Made by a program: the position numbers and the translations under genes
Source of the DNA: Diplonema japonicum
Taxonomy: Eukaryota; Euglenozoa; Diplonemea; Diplonemida; Diplonemidae
Direction of reading: 5' to 3'
Length of the DNA: 64,000 nt
Assembly: GCA_964019335.1 (NCBI GenBank)
Contig: OZ025663.1
Location: 468,001-532,000 of the forward strand
In this document: piece after piece, positions 30,446-40,767 of the stretch
Layout: the number at the start of each line of letters is the position of its first letter
Numbering within the stretch: position 1 is the stretch's first letter
Notes under the pieces: generated by a model
The model's input: only the letters and a program-made list of their open reading frames with translations
What the model was told of the DNA's origin: nothing
Databases searched by the model: none

Positions 30446-32983
30446 ATGCAACTAGAGGGACAGCAACCGAAAGAAGATAGAGTGAAGGTCAGAGTGCAAC
30501 TGACACAGCTGTGTTCAGAACGTCCAGATTATTCCTTACAAATAGACAGGAATGCCGTTGTCGTGTTGGCTCCGCCTCAGCCGTTGACTTTCGCATTTGA
30601 CTCCGCACATGAGCCAATCAGCAAGGTGCACTACAATGCCCCGCTTGGATTGTATGATGATTGTCAAGATGAAGTAAACCAGCTTCTCATTGGTGTAAAC
30701 ACGTGCATAATGTTTATGGGGCACGAAACCTTTAAGAAGCATCCTCACGACATCACTGATGGGTTTTTATCGAAACTTTTTAATGGTATCTTCGCTGGTG
30801 TCGATAGACAGATGACAAGTCACCACGTTACAGTAAAGGCGCAATTTGTTGCATGCAGCAATTCCACTCGTGAAACATTGAAGCATTATGCGGACTTGCT
30901 TTCAACTTCAGGCGACGTCCCATACTCCGCATATTCCTCCCTTAGTAGCTACGATGCCGTTTTCGATGCGACGAGTGTGACTCTAGACAGGCCCGAGGAC
31001 GGTGTAAACTGTTATGTGATGGGGCTGCACCAGCTTCAGGCACACTACTCTCAAGCAGTGCTAACCGAGGTGTCTAGCATCTTTGTAGTTGATGTGATCC
31101 AAGCGCCTCGCATGCCTGATGATGTGCCATTTGCAAGCAAGCTGTTTATTGTAACCCTCCCCTGCTATACCAATGCAGGCACAGGTGATGCCCTTTCACG
31201 CTTCACCATGTTCACTGACGATGTGCTTCACACGTATGAAGGGGGCCGCGCTGTAGTCAACACTACCGCTCCCAAGTCGAATGACCCTTTACATGAGATC
31301 CTCATCGGTGAAGGGCTCATTGGGGGAAACTGCACCACAACTCTCGTTCTGCTGCTTGAAGCAAAGGCCGCCACCGACGTCTCAACGGTGTATAAGATCC
31401 TTGACAGAACCAGCAAGCTGCGCGATATCGTGAGCACACCACTTATCAATGACGCACAGACGCTGCTCTACACTACACGCATGAAGAACGCTTACAACCT
31501 ATTCAGACAGATATGCACAGAGAACGGGAGGGCTGTCCCTCTGAACGAGTTCGATAAGTACACTATCAGACACGAGGTGCAGCTCGAGCGAATCAAAGGG
31601 CAACTTGTGCTGTACACGGAGAGGTGTGAAAAGCTGCAAAGCGAGCTCGTGGACAGCGAAAGGGAGAGATTACATCTGGCCAGAACTTTAGAGAGGCTTA
31701 AAGAGACAGGTGATGTGCAGCAGTCAGCACAACATCATACCAACGAAGAGCTGATGGAGAGACTCACGGTGTTCGAGAAAGAGCTTCTTAGAACAAAAAT
31801 GGAAGCCGAAGTGCGGCGGGAGGTAGAGGATAAAGGTAGAGAGACAGATGCCGAGAAACAAGAAATTGAAAAAGAGTACATGTCTTTGCGTGCAAATTAC
31901 GACCACTTGCAAGGACAAAACACCGAAATAAGGAACCAAAATACCGAGCTTAGAGAGCAACAGAACGAACTGAACTTGAAGAATACAACATCTGCGGATG
32001 AAATCGTGCGCCTCAAAGATGAGCTCGAGACCTGCAATAAGAACCTCGAGGCACAGCAGAGAGCGCATGATGAAAAGATACACCGAGCTGAAGAGCGAAA
32101 TGAAATCCACATTCTGAAGCTAGAGGCGGCTTTGGCACAGGCCCGTGATCAAGAGCCGCAAGCGGACAACAAGGTGCTGCTGCAACTGCAGGCACAACAC
32201 ATACAAGAGCTGAGGTCGCTTATCAAAGGGGATTCTGACGCTTATGATGTGTTTTCGACTGCTGTAGATGATCTTCTTGACATGGTGCACCCAGGTGGCG
32301 GAGAGGCACCCAAGCCGGATAGGATGATGTTACAGAGACAAGCGCGCCACTCCAGGCAGTTGCTAGAGTTAGAGACGGAGCTGGCCAAGGCTAAGGATAA
32401 GGGAGAAGAGTCACCAGTGGCTCATGAAGATCCATTGTTAAGGGAGGAACTATATAAGCTAAGGAAGAAGGTGCGGGATCTTAAGCAGGATGTCTCTGCA
32501 AAGGAAAAGGCTGTGTCTGATGCGAAACAGAAGATGCTATCTGTAAAGACGCAGCACGTGGCAGAGCTGAGGAGCGTGATGAGGGATGGAGACGCGCAGG
32601 AGGCAGTGCTACAGGCACTGGACGAGCTCTTGCAAATGATCGAGTGTGATGCCGATACCGCCAAGGCAGGTATCCTCCAGCGCCAAGCACGCCACACAAA
32701 GCACATCCTCGACCTTGAAGCCAGACTGAAGGAAGCTGTCAAGAACACCACCCATGAAATGCTCCTCCCCGAAGACCCGCAGTGCTCTTTCAAAGACTTC
32801 CTCTCTGGACCCTACCAAGATCTCGTAAGGGAAAGAGAAGATCTCCGAGCCAGGGCCTTCAGAGCAGAGGCGGAGCGCGACCAGATGGAACAAAACCTCA
32901 TCGCCAAAATAGAGCTTTTCCAGAGGGAAAAGAACCAGATGCAAGCGGATCTTGCTAGCGCGAGGGCTGGGCAACACTTTTGA
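30446..32983 (+). CDS. kinesin-like protein with degenerate motor domain and coiled-coil tail
   Basis: The frame opens earlier (ATG 30275), but that start runs through the tRNA-Cys; ATG 30446 is preferred, giving 845 residues. Residues about 10-350 follow the kinesin motor order: a VKVRVQL strand (normally VRVRP), FAFDSAH, the helix LLIGVNTCIMFMG, GHETFKKH (92-99) in place of GQTGSGKT, SKLFIVTLP in place of the DLAGSE strand, and LIGGNCTTTLVLLL matching the SLGGN-T block, then a neck-like segment ending STPLIND. The P-loop lysine, DLAGSE and SSRSH motifs are absent, so ATP hydrolysis is unlikely. A long coiled coil follows, with a 119-residue-spaced repeat (around 578-640 and 697-760). It is probably a non-motile microtubule-associated protein. 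It lies directly downstream of the degenerate dynein. The kinesin relation is read by eye from motif order. Confidence 0.78.
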   Translation: MQLEGQQPKEDRVKVRVQLTQLCSERPDYSLQIDRNAVVVLAPPQPLTFAFDSAHEPISKVHYNAPLGLYDDCQDEVNQLLIGVNTCIMFMGHETFKKHPHDITDGFLSKLFNGIFAGVDRQMTSHHVTVKAQFVACSNSTRETLKHYADLLSTSGDVPYSAYSSLSSYDAVFDATSVTLDRPEDGVNCYVMGLHQLQAHYSQAVLTEVSSIFVVDVIQAPRMPDDVPFASKLFIVTLPCYTNAGTGDALSRFTMFTDDVLHTYEGGRAVVNTTAPKSNDPLHEILIGEGLIGGNCTTTLVLLLEAKAATDVSTVYKILDRTSKLRDIVSTPLINDAQTLLYTTRMKNAYNLFRQICTENGRAVPLNEFDKYTIRHEVQLERIKGQLVLYTERCEKLQSELVDSERERLHLARTLERLKETGDVQQSAQHHTNEELMERLTVFEKELLRTKMEAEVRREVEDKGRETDAEKQEIEKEYMSLRANYDHLQGQNTEIRNQNTELREQQNELNLKNTTSADEIVRLKDELETCNKNLEAQQRAHDEKIHRAEERNEIHILKLEAALAQARDQEPQADNKVLLQLQAQHIQELRSLIKGDSDAYDVFSTAVDDLLDMVHPGGGEAPKPDRMMLQRQARHSRQLLELETELAKAKDKGEESPVAHEDPLLREELYKLRKKVRDLKQDVSAKEKAVSDAKQKMLSVKTQHVAELRSVMRDGDAQEAVLQALDELLQMIECDADTAKAGILQRQARHTKHILDLEARLKEAVKNTTHEMLLPEDPQCSFKDFLSGPYQDLVREREDLRARAFRAEAERDQMEQNLIAKIELFQREKNQMQADLASARAGQHF

Positions 32984-33441
32984 AACCAGGAAGAAATTAT
33001 GAAGAAAGAAAAGAAAGTCCACATTTATATTAATTGACGTTCCTATTTTTTTTTTTTTTTTTTTTGGTGGTGGGGATAACATGGAAATATAAAGAAGTAC
33101 ATCAGATGTGTTGTTCGCTGTTGACCTCCCCGTCGGTCATCACCGGTAGCGCCCAAGTGGAAGAAGCAGATGCTCTGGTTGGCGAACAGGCAGCAAACTA
33201 CACGGGCTCAGAATCTTGGTTACCCGGTGCGCCCCGGCTGGGGCTGAGCTGCACACCGCACGCATTAAGGACACGACGCGGAACGCAGAAGAAGCTACAG
33301 CTAGGCCGAGGTGCGCCCCCTGTAATCAAGTAAATGGTGCTTGTGCAGGGTGCCCCCACCGGCTTCCTTTAAATCATCGAGTTTTTTTTGTACTCATGTT
33401 TTGTCAGAAGGGGGACAGGGGGTATCAAAATAGTATAAGGC
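32984..33441. other. intergenic, T run and mixed sequence
   Basis: No gene seen. A T run at about 33045-33065 precedes mixed GC-richer sequence with short frames. A T-rich stretch ending TTTTGTCAG at about 33409 lies 33 bases before the next ATG, an acceptor-like site. Confidence 0.35.
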
Positions 33442-35137
33442 ATGCAATCGATAGGAGAGGAGAAGGACGAAGCCCAAGCAGGCGTGCTTGGCGGAGAAGG
33501 GAATGGGAAGAGACCACCGGAAATTGATGTTATGATGGCGTTGGTGTCAGGGGTGTTCCCGTCGTGGGTGAATGAGCACACGACAGCGGAGGTGGTGGAC
33601 CCCGCAACGAAAGAGCGGTTGATGGTGCCGCTGGCCAACATGGAGAACACGAACGGGCTGCGGACTTACTTTTTGAACAGAGATAACCCCAAAAGAAGAG
33701 AGAGCTACTTGTGCATGTTGTACCAGAAAACAAGGTGTAAGAGCCATGCAAGGTGCAACCAAATACACGCTGACAGAGAATTCGTGAAAGTGAAGAGAGA
33801 AGAGAAGAACGGTGGGGCCGATGTGGAACCTTACTCGGACCAGAGATCAAACGAAGTAATTGTACAGGACCCATCCAACCCTAGCAGCCGGGTGGTCATA
33901 CCTTATACTAAAACCATTGACACGTTAGGCAGGATAAAGTACCTCGAGTCGCAGCAGTCCACCTCCCCGCCTCTCCAAGAGCTGCCCATGTACCAGCTCT
34001 GCCCTGGCATCGTCAACAGCAAGGGCTGCTCCTCTCCCGGCGGTCCCTCCCAATGCCCCCATATCCACGCTCAAACCGATTTCCTTCAATTTTTAAAACG
34101 GCCCAGAGCCTGTTGCAAACTGCATGGTGACCAGGTCCCCGACTTCCCGTTCAAGGGAAGGATATTTATGGTAAACAGACACACGCAGAGGTATTGATAT
34201 TTTCTGTAAGGGGGAAGAAGATGACAAAAAAAAAAAAAAAAAAAAAAAGGTGCCCGTTGCCAGTCGAGAGAATAACGCACACGAGAGGTCTGAAAGAGCT
34301 GCTGCCCCCGACATCGATGCTGCTGGTATTCTTTTGTTTCTGTTTTTCTTATAAAACGCCAGGTGTTCAATGCTAACCGCGTCTGCAGGATGTTCTTGGA
34401 AGGGAAGTGTCCCTTCGGTGCGCAATGTGCGAACCTGCATGTGTGCAGGGAGTTCTACGCCTTTTACGTGAACGCGTCCAACCCGAGCCTCGTAAGCTTG
34501 GGGATGCCGTCGATGCCGGGCACACCTGGAAATTTCAAAAAGCCTCCTGAACAGGAGCAGTACGCCCCACTCAACGTAGGCAGTGTGGGCATGGGCGGGA
34601 TGAATAGCATGGGCGGCATGGGTGCGATGCCTGGCATGGGTGGAATGGGAATGAACATTGGAGCTACACTCCCAGGCATGCCGCACATGGGCATGCAGCT
34701 ATTTGAAACGTTTGGTATACCACTGGCAACGGAAGAAGGGCCTGTGCCCTTGGATGTCTTGCCCCCTCAGGTGTGGAAGCGAAAAAGAAAAAAGAAAAAG
34801 AAAACAAAAAATAGGCGCGGTGCCGTGCTCTGAACATCCCTCCTGGTGCTGCCCCTGCATCGAACCCCTTCTTCTATGGGGTGGGCGGTGAAGGTGCAAA
34901 GGATATGAACCAGGGGGCAGAACCGACAGACACCGATTCCAGTCCTGCTTCGCCAACTTCGATAGATGCGAACGGGAGGGGTGCTGAGCCACATCTTTCA
35001 AGCGATGCTGGGGCATGGTATGAATATTATTTTTTTTTTTTTTTGGGCGGAGGAATATTACCCCCAGGTTGCCTTCACGTAATGCGCCCCCCGACAATGT
35101 AGGGTTTACTGATAGTTTTGCTGAGCAATATGTTTGA
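33442..35137 (+). CDS. CCCH zinc-finger protein (probable RNA-binding)
   Basis: Four exons (33442-34170, 34363-34770, 34815-35017, 35068-35137) join in frame to 469 residues; the introns are 192, 44 and 50 nt. Three Cys-Cys-Cys-His fingers are visible: C91-x7-C99-x5-C105-x3-H109, C187-x8-C196-x8-C205-x3-H209, and C251-x7-C259-x5-C265-x3-H269. The second has a longer middle loop. A Met/Gly-rich low-complexity segment (about 320-350) follows. CCCH proteins usually bind single-stranded RNA and act in mRNA stability or translation. The first intron is long for this window and carries an A run (34227-34248). The last junction gives a TGG codon split 2+1 and a clean stop at 35135-35137. The function is inferred from the fingers. 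Confidence 0.82.
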
Positions 35138-36295
35138 GAAGAAGAAAAAGGGGTGGGAGAAAAAAAAAAAAAAAAGAAAAAAACAAGAAAGCATGCAACG
35201 TCTTCCATTTTTTTTTCTTCCCCTCCCCACTCACTTTCTCCCCTCTTTTCTTCCATTTTGAAAAAAAAAAAAAAAAAGAAATACCTTCGCAAACTTCCTT
35301 CTTCTTTTATCTTTCTTTTTTTTCCTTCTTTTGTTTTTTTTATATACTTTTGTTTTTTTGTTCTCTGACTTTATGTCCTCCTTTTTTTTTTTTCTTCGGA
35401 AGAGGGGGATTTTTTTTTTTTGGACAAATAAAAAAGAAGTGATGAGCTGAAGAAGTGGAAATATTGTATTTCTTCCCCCCCTCCCCCCTTCCGTTTTCTT
35501 TTTTTTGCACAAAATAGGCAGAACGAGGAAAAGAAACAAGGAAGAAACAAAAAAAAAAAAAAGATTATAGTAATAATACGGAGCAACTTTGTCATTGATT
35601 TTCTTTATTTCTCGAGTACGAAGAGAGAAAGGAGGACAGAGAAAAAAGAAAGAAAAAAAAAAAGCTGTGAAAGAAAGAAGGAGACCCTCCCTTCGGTTAT
35701 TTCTCTTTACTGGTCCAAAGACAATGTGGCCCAAGAAGTGTGTGTCTTGTTTTATAGTTGAATTTGCCCCCCCCTCCCCCCCCGTCCCTTTTCAAGAAGA
35801 TAGTGTTATAGGTGTTTTTTTTCTTCTTGTCTTTCCACTTCCTTCATCCCCCTTTGAATTTAAAGCGATTTTCCCCCACAACGTCTTTTCTATTATTCTT
35901 TTAGTTGCCCCCCTGAGGGGGAGAGTGGGCTCTAGCACAAAAAAAAAAGAAAAGAAGAAAAAAAAGTCACTCACTTATCCAACGTCTTTCCCCTCTTGTT
36001 TTTTTTTTTTTGATTTCTGTCACACGTCACATATATTATTTGTAATCGGTGCAGCTATCCTCCCCCTTAAAAAAGAAAGCGGGTGGGAGAAAAACAAAAG
36101 TTATTTCCGCCCTCCCTTCCTGTCCTACGAGAAAAAAAAAAAGAAGGAAATGAAAAGGGGGAGAAGGAAAGAGGGAAAAAAAAAGAAAAAGCCCCCCCCC
36201 TTTTTTTTTCCCAATTTATTATGATCTTCCCTCCCCCAGTTTCTGTGTCCGGCGAAAGGACGTCATTGGATGAAGAAAAAAAAAAGAAAAGGAAG

Positions 36296-36328
<33 letters not shown>

Positions 36329-36576
36329 AAAACTAGCAAAAGAGGCCTTTTTTTTTTTTAAAAAAAAAAAGGAAGGGAGGGGCTAACACCTGCCAGCGAC
36401 ATACAAGATTTCTTCTTTTTTTTATATTTCCTTTTTTTTTTTTTTTTTTTTTATCTGTTTTTTCTTCCCACACCCATTTCTTTTTTAATTTTTTTTCTCA
36501 TTCATCCTACGTTGCGTCGGGGGGGGGGTTTTTTTTTGTGAAACCATAAGAAAAAAAAAAGAAAACCAACAAGAAA
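35138..36576. other. gene-free low-complexity region
   Basis: Alternating A-, T- and C-rich runs (A runs at about 35161-35175, 35260-35277 and 36297-36327; T run at about 36431-36452). Apparent frames are poly-Lys or poly-Phe readings of homopolymers. A T/C tract ends at about 36536, followed by an A-rich leader directly before the next ATG. Confidence 0.5.
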
Positions 36577-37119
36577 ATGCCACTCCACCCATACGTACGC
36601 AGCTTGTACAGGGGTTTTTTAGAAGTAGGTAAGTATCATCCTACTATGAACTATGCAGAGGTGAAGGAGGTGGCCAAGGTAGAGTTTAAAAGGAGGGGAG
36701 GGGACAGTGACCCGGACATGATGAAGAAGGCTTTAGCTTACGGAAGAAAACAGTTGCGGCACTTGAAGAATGGAATGCTCACATACAATGTGTCAAAGGG
36801 GGGTGCCTTGGCGATGGACTGGAAGGCTGAAAATGACCGGCGGGCAGCAGACGCGCTTCTAAGTGAAGACGGCCGTGTGAGGTACATGCCCAAGAGGGTG
36901 GTTTTCGATGGATTTCGTGGTTCGCTGCCAGCTTCTACTCGATCCCCTCGGCTTAGCATACCAGAAAGGGAGAGGCTTGGCCTAATCAACACCCCACAAG
37001 CCACTCAATCCTTGTTATCCGACCCCCGATACCAGACACCAGCCATCCCAACACGGGCAGACCCTGCCAGCACACCCCACACTGTCCTCGGCGCACCAAA
37101 GCCGCAAAAACATTTCTAA
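36577..37119 (+). CDS. LYR-motif (Complex1_LYR-like) protein
   Basis: Single exon, 180 residues. The N-terminus has L10-Y11-R12 in the setting VRSLYRGFL, followed by two helices with basic residues (EVAKVEFKRRGG; ALAYGRKQLRHL). That is the pattern of LYR proteins, which bind mitochondrial acyl-carrier protein and help iron-sulphur transfer or respiratory-complex assembly. Family members are usually about 80-130 residues. Here the LYR core (1-75) is followed by an extra C-terminal part rich in Pro/Ser/Arg. A mitochondrial location is expected for the family, but no clear presequence is seen. Which LYR subfamily is unknown. Confidence 0.7.
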   Translation: MPLHPYVRSLYRGFLEVGKYHPTMNYAEVKEVAKVEFKRRGGDSDPDMMKKALAYGRKQLRHLKNGMLTYNVSKGGALAMDWKAENDRRAADALLSEDGRVRYMPKRVVFDGFRGSLPASTRSPRLSIPERERLGLINTPQATQSLLSDPRYQTPAIPTRADPASTPHTVLGAPKPQKHF

Positions 37120-37260
37120 TCTTCAAGAACCCTTTTTAAAGTTTTTTTTTTTTTTTTTTTTGAACCTTTCCTTTGGTTTCAAAATTCATTTCACAGAGGA
37201 GGGGTAAAGGTGGAGGAGGGGGTAAGGGGAGGGAGCGAGTCGCCCTAACCTAACCACACG

Positions 37261-39450
37261 ATGCTCCATCGCAAACCCCCCAAAGGTCCCCTGCCGCCCA
37301 TCGACCTACAGTTAGATCAAGACTGGACGAAAGACGGTGTGAGCGTGCGGAACACAAACAACGGAATGCATGTGGAAGTGAAGGAAGAGAAGGGAACAGT
37401 GGTGATCACAGAGAAAGGAACAGTGATGCGAAACGGGGAAAGTATGGGGTTGTACCATTCACAGAAGTGCAGAGAGGTGAACTGCACGCAGTGCCTGTTC
37501 TACCACATGGACGAGGCGAGGAACAGTGCGAAGGACGAGATGATCGGGCAGGGTTCGCAGGGGTTGGTGTACAGGTTTTACGGAAAAGACAAGAAGGCCT
37601 ACGTGCGGAAAGATGTGAGCTTAAAAGGGACAAGCATCGCACCAGTGATGTCGCAGCTGCTTGATGAACAGGCCAAGTCTGGCGTGGCAGCGTCTGTTGA
37701 GGGTGAGGTCAACCGGTTGTTCGTAAGGGGCACACATATTGTCACCTTGCACGGCATCAGACTCAACACAGCTTGCACAGCGCCTTCCACGAGTCCGCGT
37801 GTTTCCAAGAATGTTGGGAACACACGTCAGACGCTTGAGTTTGTGATGGAGTACATGGACTGGACACTTGAAGCGTTGCAGGACTTTGCCAAGCTCGTTG
37901 ATCAAAGGGTCCTCAACCGCATTGCCTCCCGCTGCATCATCGACAAGGACCCTGATCTTGGTGCCCCACACTGCGCTGTCATTGCGGCATCCATCGCTGC
38001 CGTCATGGCCAGCTGCTCGAAACGCTACTCCCTCGCACTCTACATGCGTTCGCACCCTTCTGGGTACAGACGAAAATGCGGCTGCTGCAGCATGGACAGT
38101 GACGACACACCCAAGCCACGCATCGTCGGCAGAAGTGACTACGGCGTGCTGCCCGAACCTATCCTCCTCAATATCTTCAAGCAGACGGCCTGCGGCATCG
38201 AACGGCTGTCCCAGTGCTGCATCATCCACAAGGACATCAAGCCATCGAACATCCTTGTCGACAGGCTTGGGAGAGTCAAGTTCGCAGACTTCGGGACGTC
38301 TAAAAAAGGTAGAAAAGACAGAGACACGAAGGTGACTGTGGCGTCGCCGTGCGGGATGTCGACAAGGATCTACAAGGCACCTGAGCTCGCGGAGAGCATG
38401 TTGGTCGACCTCACCGAGCTGATGACTTCGCAAGAGAAGCAAATCACTGCTGCCGCTGACATCTGGTCGCTCGGCCTGACGATGCTTGTCCTGGCAACGC
38501 CTCACAAGTACGGTCCATGGCCGCCTGAGTTCGCGCCCCACGGCGGGAGGAGGGACATGTTCTACCACCCTGTTTGCGTGAATGACTTCCGCGTCCCAGC
38601 TTCCCTTTCCGAACCGTTCTCATCACTGCTGGGGAGGTGTCTTGCCCACACACCGTCCTCACGGCCCACACCATTGGAGCTGTCGAACCACGCCACACTC
38701 CCTTTACGCTGCTATTGTAAGCATGAAGGGTCCGGGGTGTATGAAGGACAGGGCGTGAGGATGGCAGGGTTTATTGAATGTTTGCTGGCGGTGGTGAGCC
38801 CGTTGGAGGAAGGCAGGAAGGCGAGGACGAAGCTGCTGCAGCATGGGTTGGAGCCCGTGGAGGCAGCACCGGGGCCTTTAGAATTCTCGAACTGGTGCGA
38901 CGACACGCTGCGTGCACTGGAGAACTTGAACAAGTTTGGAAAGTCGGCGAGCGCATGGGACGTGGCACAGTACTATGATGAAGGGAGCACGTCAAGGAGA
39001 GGGGGGAGGGGGTCCCTCCATGCTCCCAACCATGAGGTCTGCAGAGACACGTTACCCGTCTTGGAGGTCACAACACCTGTTGTTGTCACGCCAGCTGAGG
39101 CGGATCTGTCGTCCGAGAGCTTGAAAGGACTGCACAAGCTACACAAAGCACTTCGCGATCGGCAGGAAATGCTGGCACGTATCGAGGCCCCTCTGTGTTG
39201 CGAAATCTACGGCACCGGGCTAGCCATTCAGGTGGGTGGAATACCCGATTTGCAAGAAGATACCTATTCACCTGAACTAATGCGCCCCGTCACTGGATAC
39301 GACCGTTTGAGTGAGATGCAACATCAGAAGATGGATCGAAAAATCCAGAAGCGGCACCAGCAGTTTGTGAACAGCAAACACGACAAACTAGCTCCAAAGT
39401 CCGCCATAGACGGGCTGACAGAGCTTCTCTCCGATCGTAGCAAGAAGTAA
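37261..39450 (+). CDS. protein kinase with long insertion in the catalytic domain
   Basis: Single exon, 729 residues. Kinase motifs: glycine loop GQGSQGLV (96-103), ATP lysine K117 (VRKDV), hinge EYMDWTLEAL (about 197-206), catalytic loop HKDIKPSN (323-330, with Lys in place of the usual Arg of HRD), DFG 343-345, APE 373-375, and DIWSLG for the F helix. All catalytic residues are present, so it is probably active. About 118 residues separate hinge and catalytic loop instead of about 45, due to an insertion containing a RRKCGCC stretch. The C-terminal third (about 480-729) is unrecognised and ends in basic helical sequence. Ser/Thr specificity is suggested by DIKPSN. Nearest group and substrate are unknown. 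Confidence 0.88.
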   Translation: MLHRKPPKGPLPPIDLQLDQDWTKDGVSVRNTNNGMHVEVKEEKGTVVITEKGTVMRNGESMGLYHSQKCREVNCTQCLFYHMDEARNSAKDEMIGQGSQGLVYRFYGKDKKAYVRKDVSLKGTSIAPVMSQLLDEQAKSGVAASVEGEVNRLFVRGTHIVTLHGIRLNTACTAPSTSPRVSKNVGNTRQTLEFVMEYMDWTLEALQDFAKLVDQRVLNRIASRCIIDKDPDLGAPHCAVIAASIAAVMASCSKRYSLALYMRSHPSGYRRKCGCCSMDSDDTPKPRIVGRSDYGVLPEPILLNIFKQTACGIERLSQCCIIHKDIKPSNILVDRLGRVKFADFGTSKKGRKDRDTKVTVASPCGMSTRIYKAPELAESMLVDLTELMTSQEKQITAAADIWSLGLTMLVLATPHKYGPWPPEFAPHGGRRDMFYHPVCVNDFRVPASLSEPFSSLLGRCLAHTPSSRPTPLELSNHATLPLRCYCKHEGSGVYEGQGVRMAGFIECLLAVVSPLEEGRKARTKLLQHGLEPVEAAPGPLEFSNWCDDTLRALENLNKFGKSASAWDVAQYYDEGSTSRRGGRGSLHAPNHEVCRDTLPVLEVTTPVVVTPAEADLSSESLKGLHKLHKALRDRQEMLARIEAPLCCEIYGTGLAIQVGGIPDLQEDTYSPELMRPVTGYDRLSEMQHQKMDRKIQKRHQQFVNSKHDKLAPKSAIDGLTELLSDRSKK

Positions 39451-40051
39451 GAAACTTACCCTTATGAAAGAAAAGAAGAAAGAAAAAAAAAAAAAGAAGA
39501 AAATGGAAAACTATTATGGCTCAACTTAGCAGTTAGTTGGGATGCCCCCAGGAAAAAGGTTTTTTTTGAAGGGGTTTACAAAGGGGAAGGGAAGAAGAAG
39601 AAAAAAAAAAGAAAGAAGAGAGAGGGGCTTCCTCCTCGCTCCGCCCATTCACGTCGCTCTAGAACCTTGCTCGTTTCTTCTTTGTTTATCAGGTCCGTGA
39701 AAGAAAAAAAAGGGGGGGGAGAGAGAGAGAAAGCAAAAAGAGAAAAGAAAACGTGAGGGTTCCTTCTTCAGTTGACATCAGGCTCCTTGGTATCAAGAAT
39801 AAAAACAGAGGGTGGGAGGCAGGGATAAGAAAACAGGAGGCTTGGTTTTTCCTCGGAGAATGAGATAAGAAGAAAGGTAGGCTCAGCCCTGTCTGGTTTC
39901 TTCTTCTTCTCCACCCCCTTTTTTTTTTCCTCTTCCTTCCTGTGCCCCACTGATGAACTAAGGAACGCATCGTTCCTCTCCTTCATTTTATTTTATTTTA
40001 TTTTTATCTTTCCTCTTCCATCCGGTCATTCCTCTTTTAAAAAAAAAAAAA
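39451..40051. other. intergenic, low complexity
   Basis: No gene seen. Purine-rich and pyrimidine-rich blocks; minus-strand frames here are composition artefacts. It ends in an A run (40039-40054) next to the repeat at 40052. Confidence 0.4.
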
Positions 40052-40625
40052 AAATAGCTATTTATTGCCAACAAATAATGAGTCATTATTTAACTTGAGT
40101 TCCCGAATTTTTTGCACGAGGGCCCGCAGGGCCCGAGTGCAAAAAAACGGTAACGAGTGTTAAATAATGGCTCATTTGGCGGCAAGTAAGTCGTTTTATT
40201 TCACTTTTCGTCATTTGAGTCACTCACTCTTCACTGCTTTCACTGCTGTTTTTTTTCACGCAGGTCAGCTTTTTGGGGATTTTCCTAAGGTAATACAGGG
40301 TAGCTTTTTCGTCGTGGCATTTAAAGGGGAAGTAAGGCACTTATTCCCACTTTTAAGGGCTGGAATGGCCTCAGATGGCCAAAAATAGTCAAAATACCCC
40401 CACCCCAAAAAAAGATTTTCAAGGGGTTGGGTGCATTTTTTTCCACGACAAGACCCATTTTTTCACTCTGAAGGGCCATTATTTAACTGCAAAATCTCAT
40501 TATTTAACTAGTTAAATAATGGCGATTTCGCGTTAAATAATGGCCGTTTCGCGTTAAATAATGGCCATTTCGCGTTAAATAATGAGGCCCCTAGTGAGTG
40601 AAGAAAATGACGAAGAGTGAAATAA
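40052..40625 (+). repeat. dispersed repeat family A, copy 1 (MITE-like)
   Basis: Begins AAATAGCTATTTATTGCC and ends GACGAAGAGTGAAATAA. It shares its full layout with 58943-59500 (same direction) and more loosely with 55078-55760 (opposite). Internal inverted repeats occur: TTATTTCACTTTTCGTCATT from 40196, and its near-complement ending at 40625. Between them lie 3.5 tandem units of 21 bp (TTAAATAATGGCNNTTTCGCG, 40512-40584). No coding capacity. The inverted ends and copy number suggest a non-autonomous DNA element; no source transposase is recognised. Confidence 0.75.
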
Positions 40626-40735
40626 AAAAAAAAAAAAAAAAAAAGACTTCCTTCTATTTCTCTCCCCCCCACTTGACTCCTCTTGAACCCCTTCGGAGAT
40701 ATTTTTAAAAAAGAAAAAGGAGAAAAGAAGAAAGG

Positions 40736-40766
<31 letters not shown>

Positions 40767-40767
40767 A

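Noticed and set aside
35138-36361. Lys- and Phe-rich open frames
   Set aside because: Direct products of A and T runs; no conserved sequence or plausible start context.
37243-37255. Telomere-like CCCTAACCTAACC
   Set aside because: Only two imperfect units directly before a start codon; too short to mean anything.
40052-40625. CRISPR-like array from the 21-bp tandem units
   Set aside because: The units are contiguous without spacers, in eukaryotic DNA inside a dispersed repeat.
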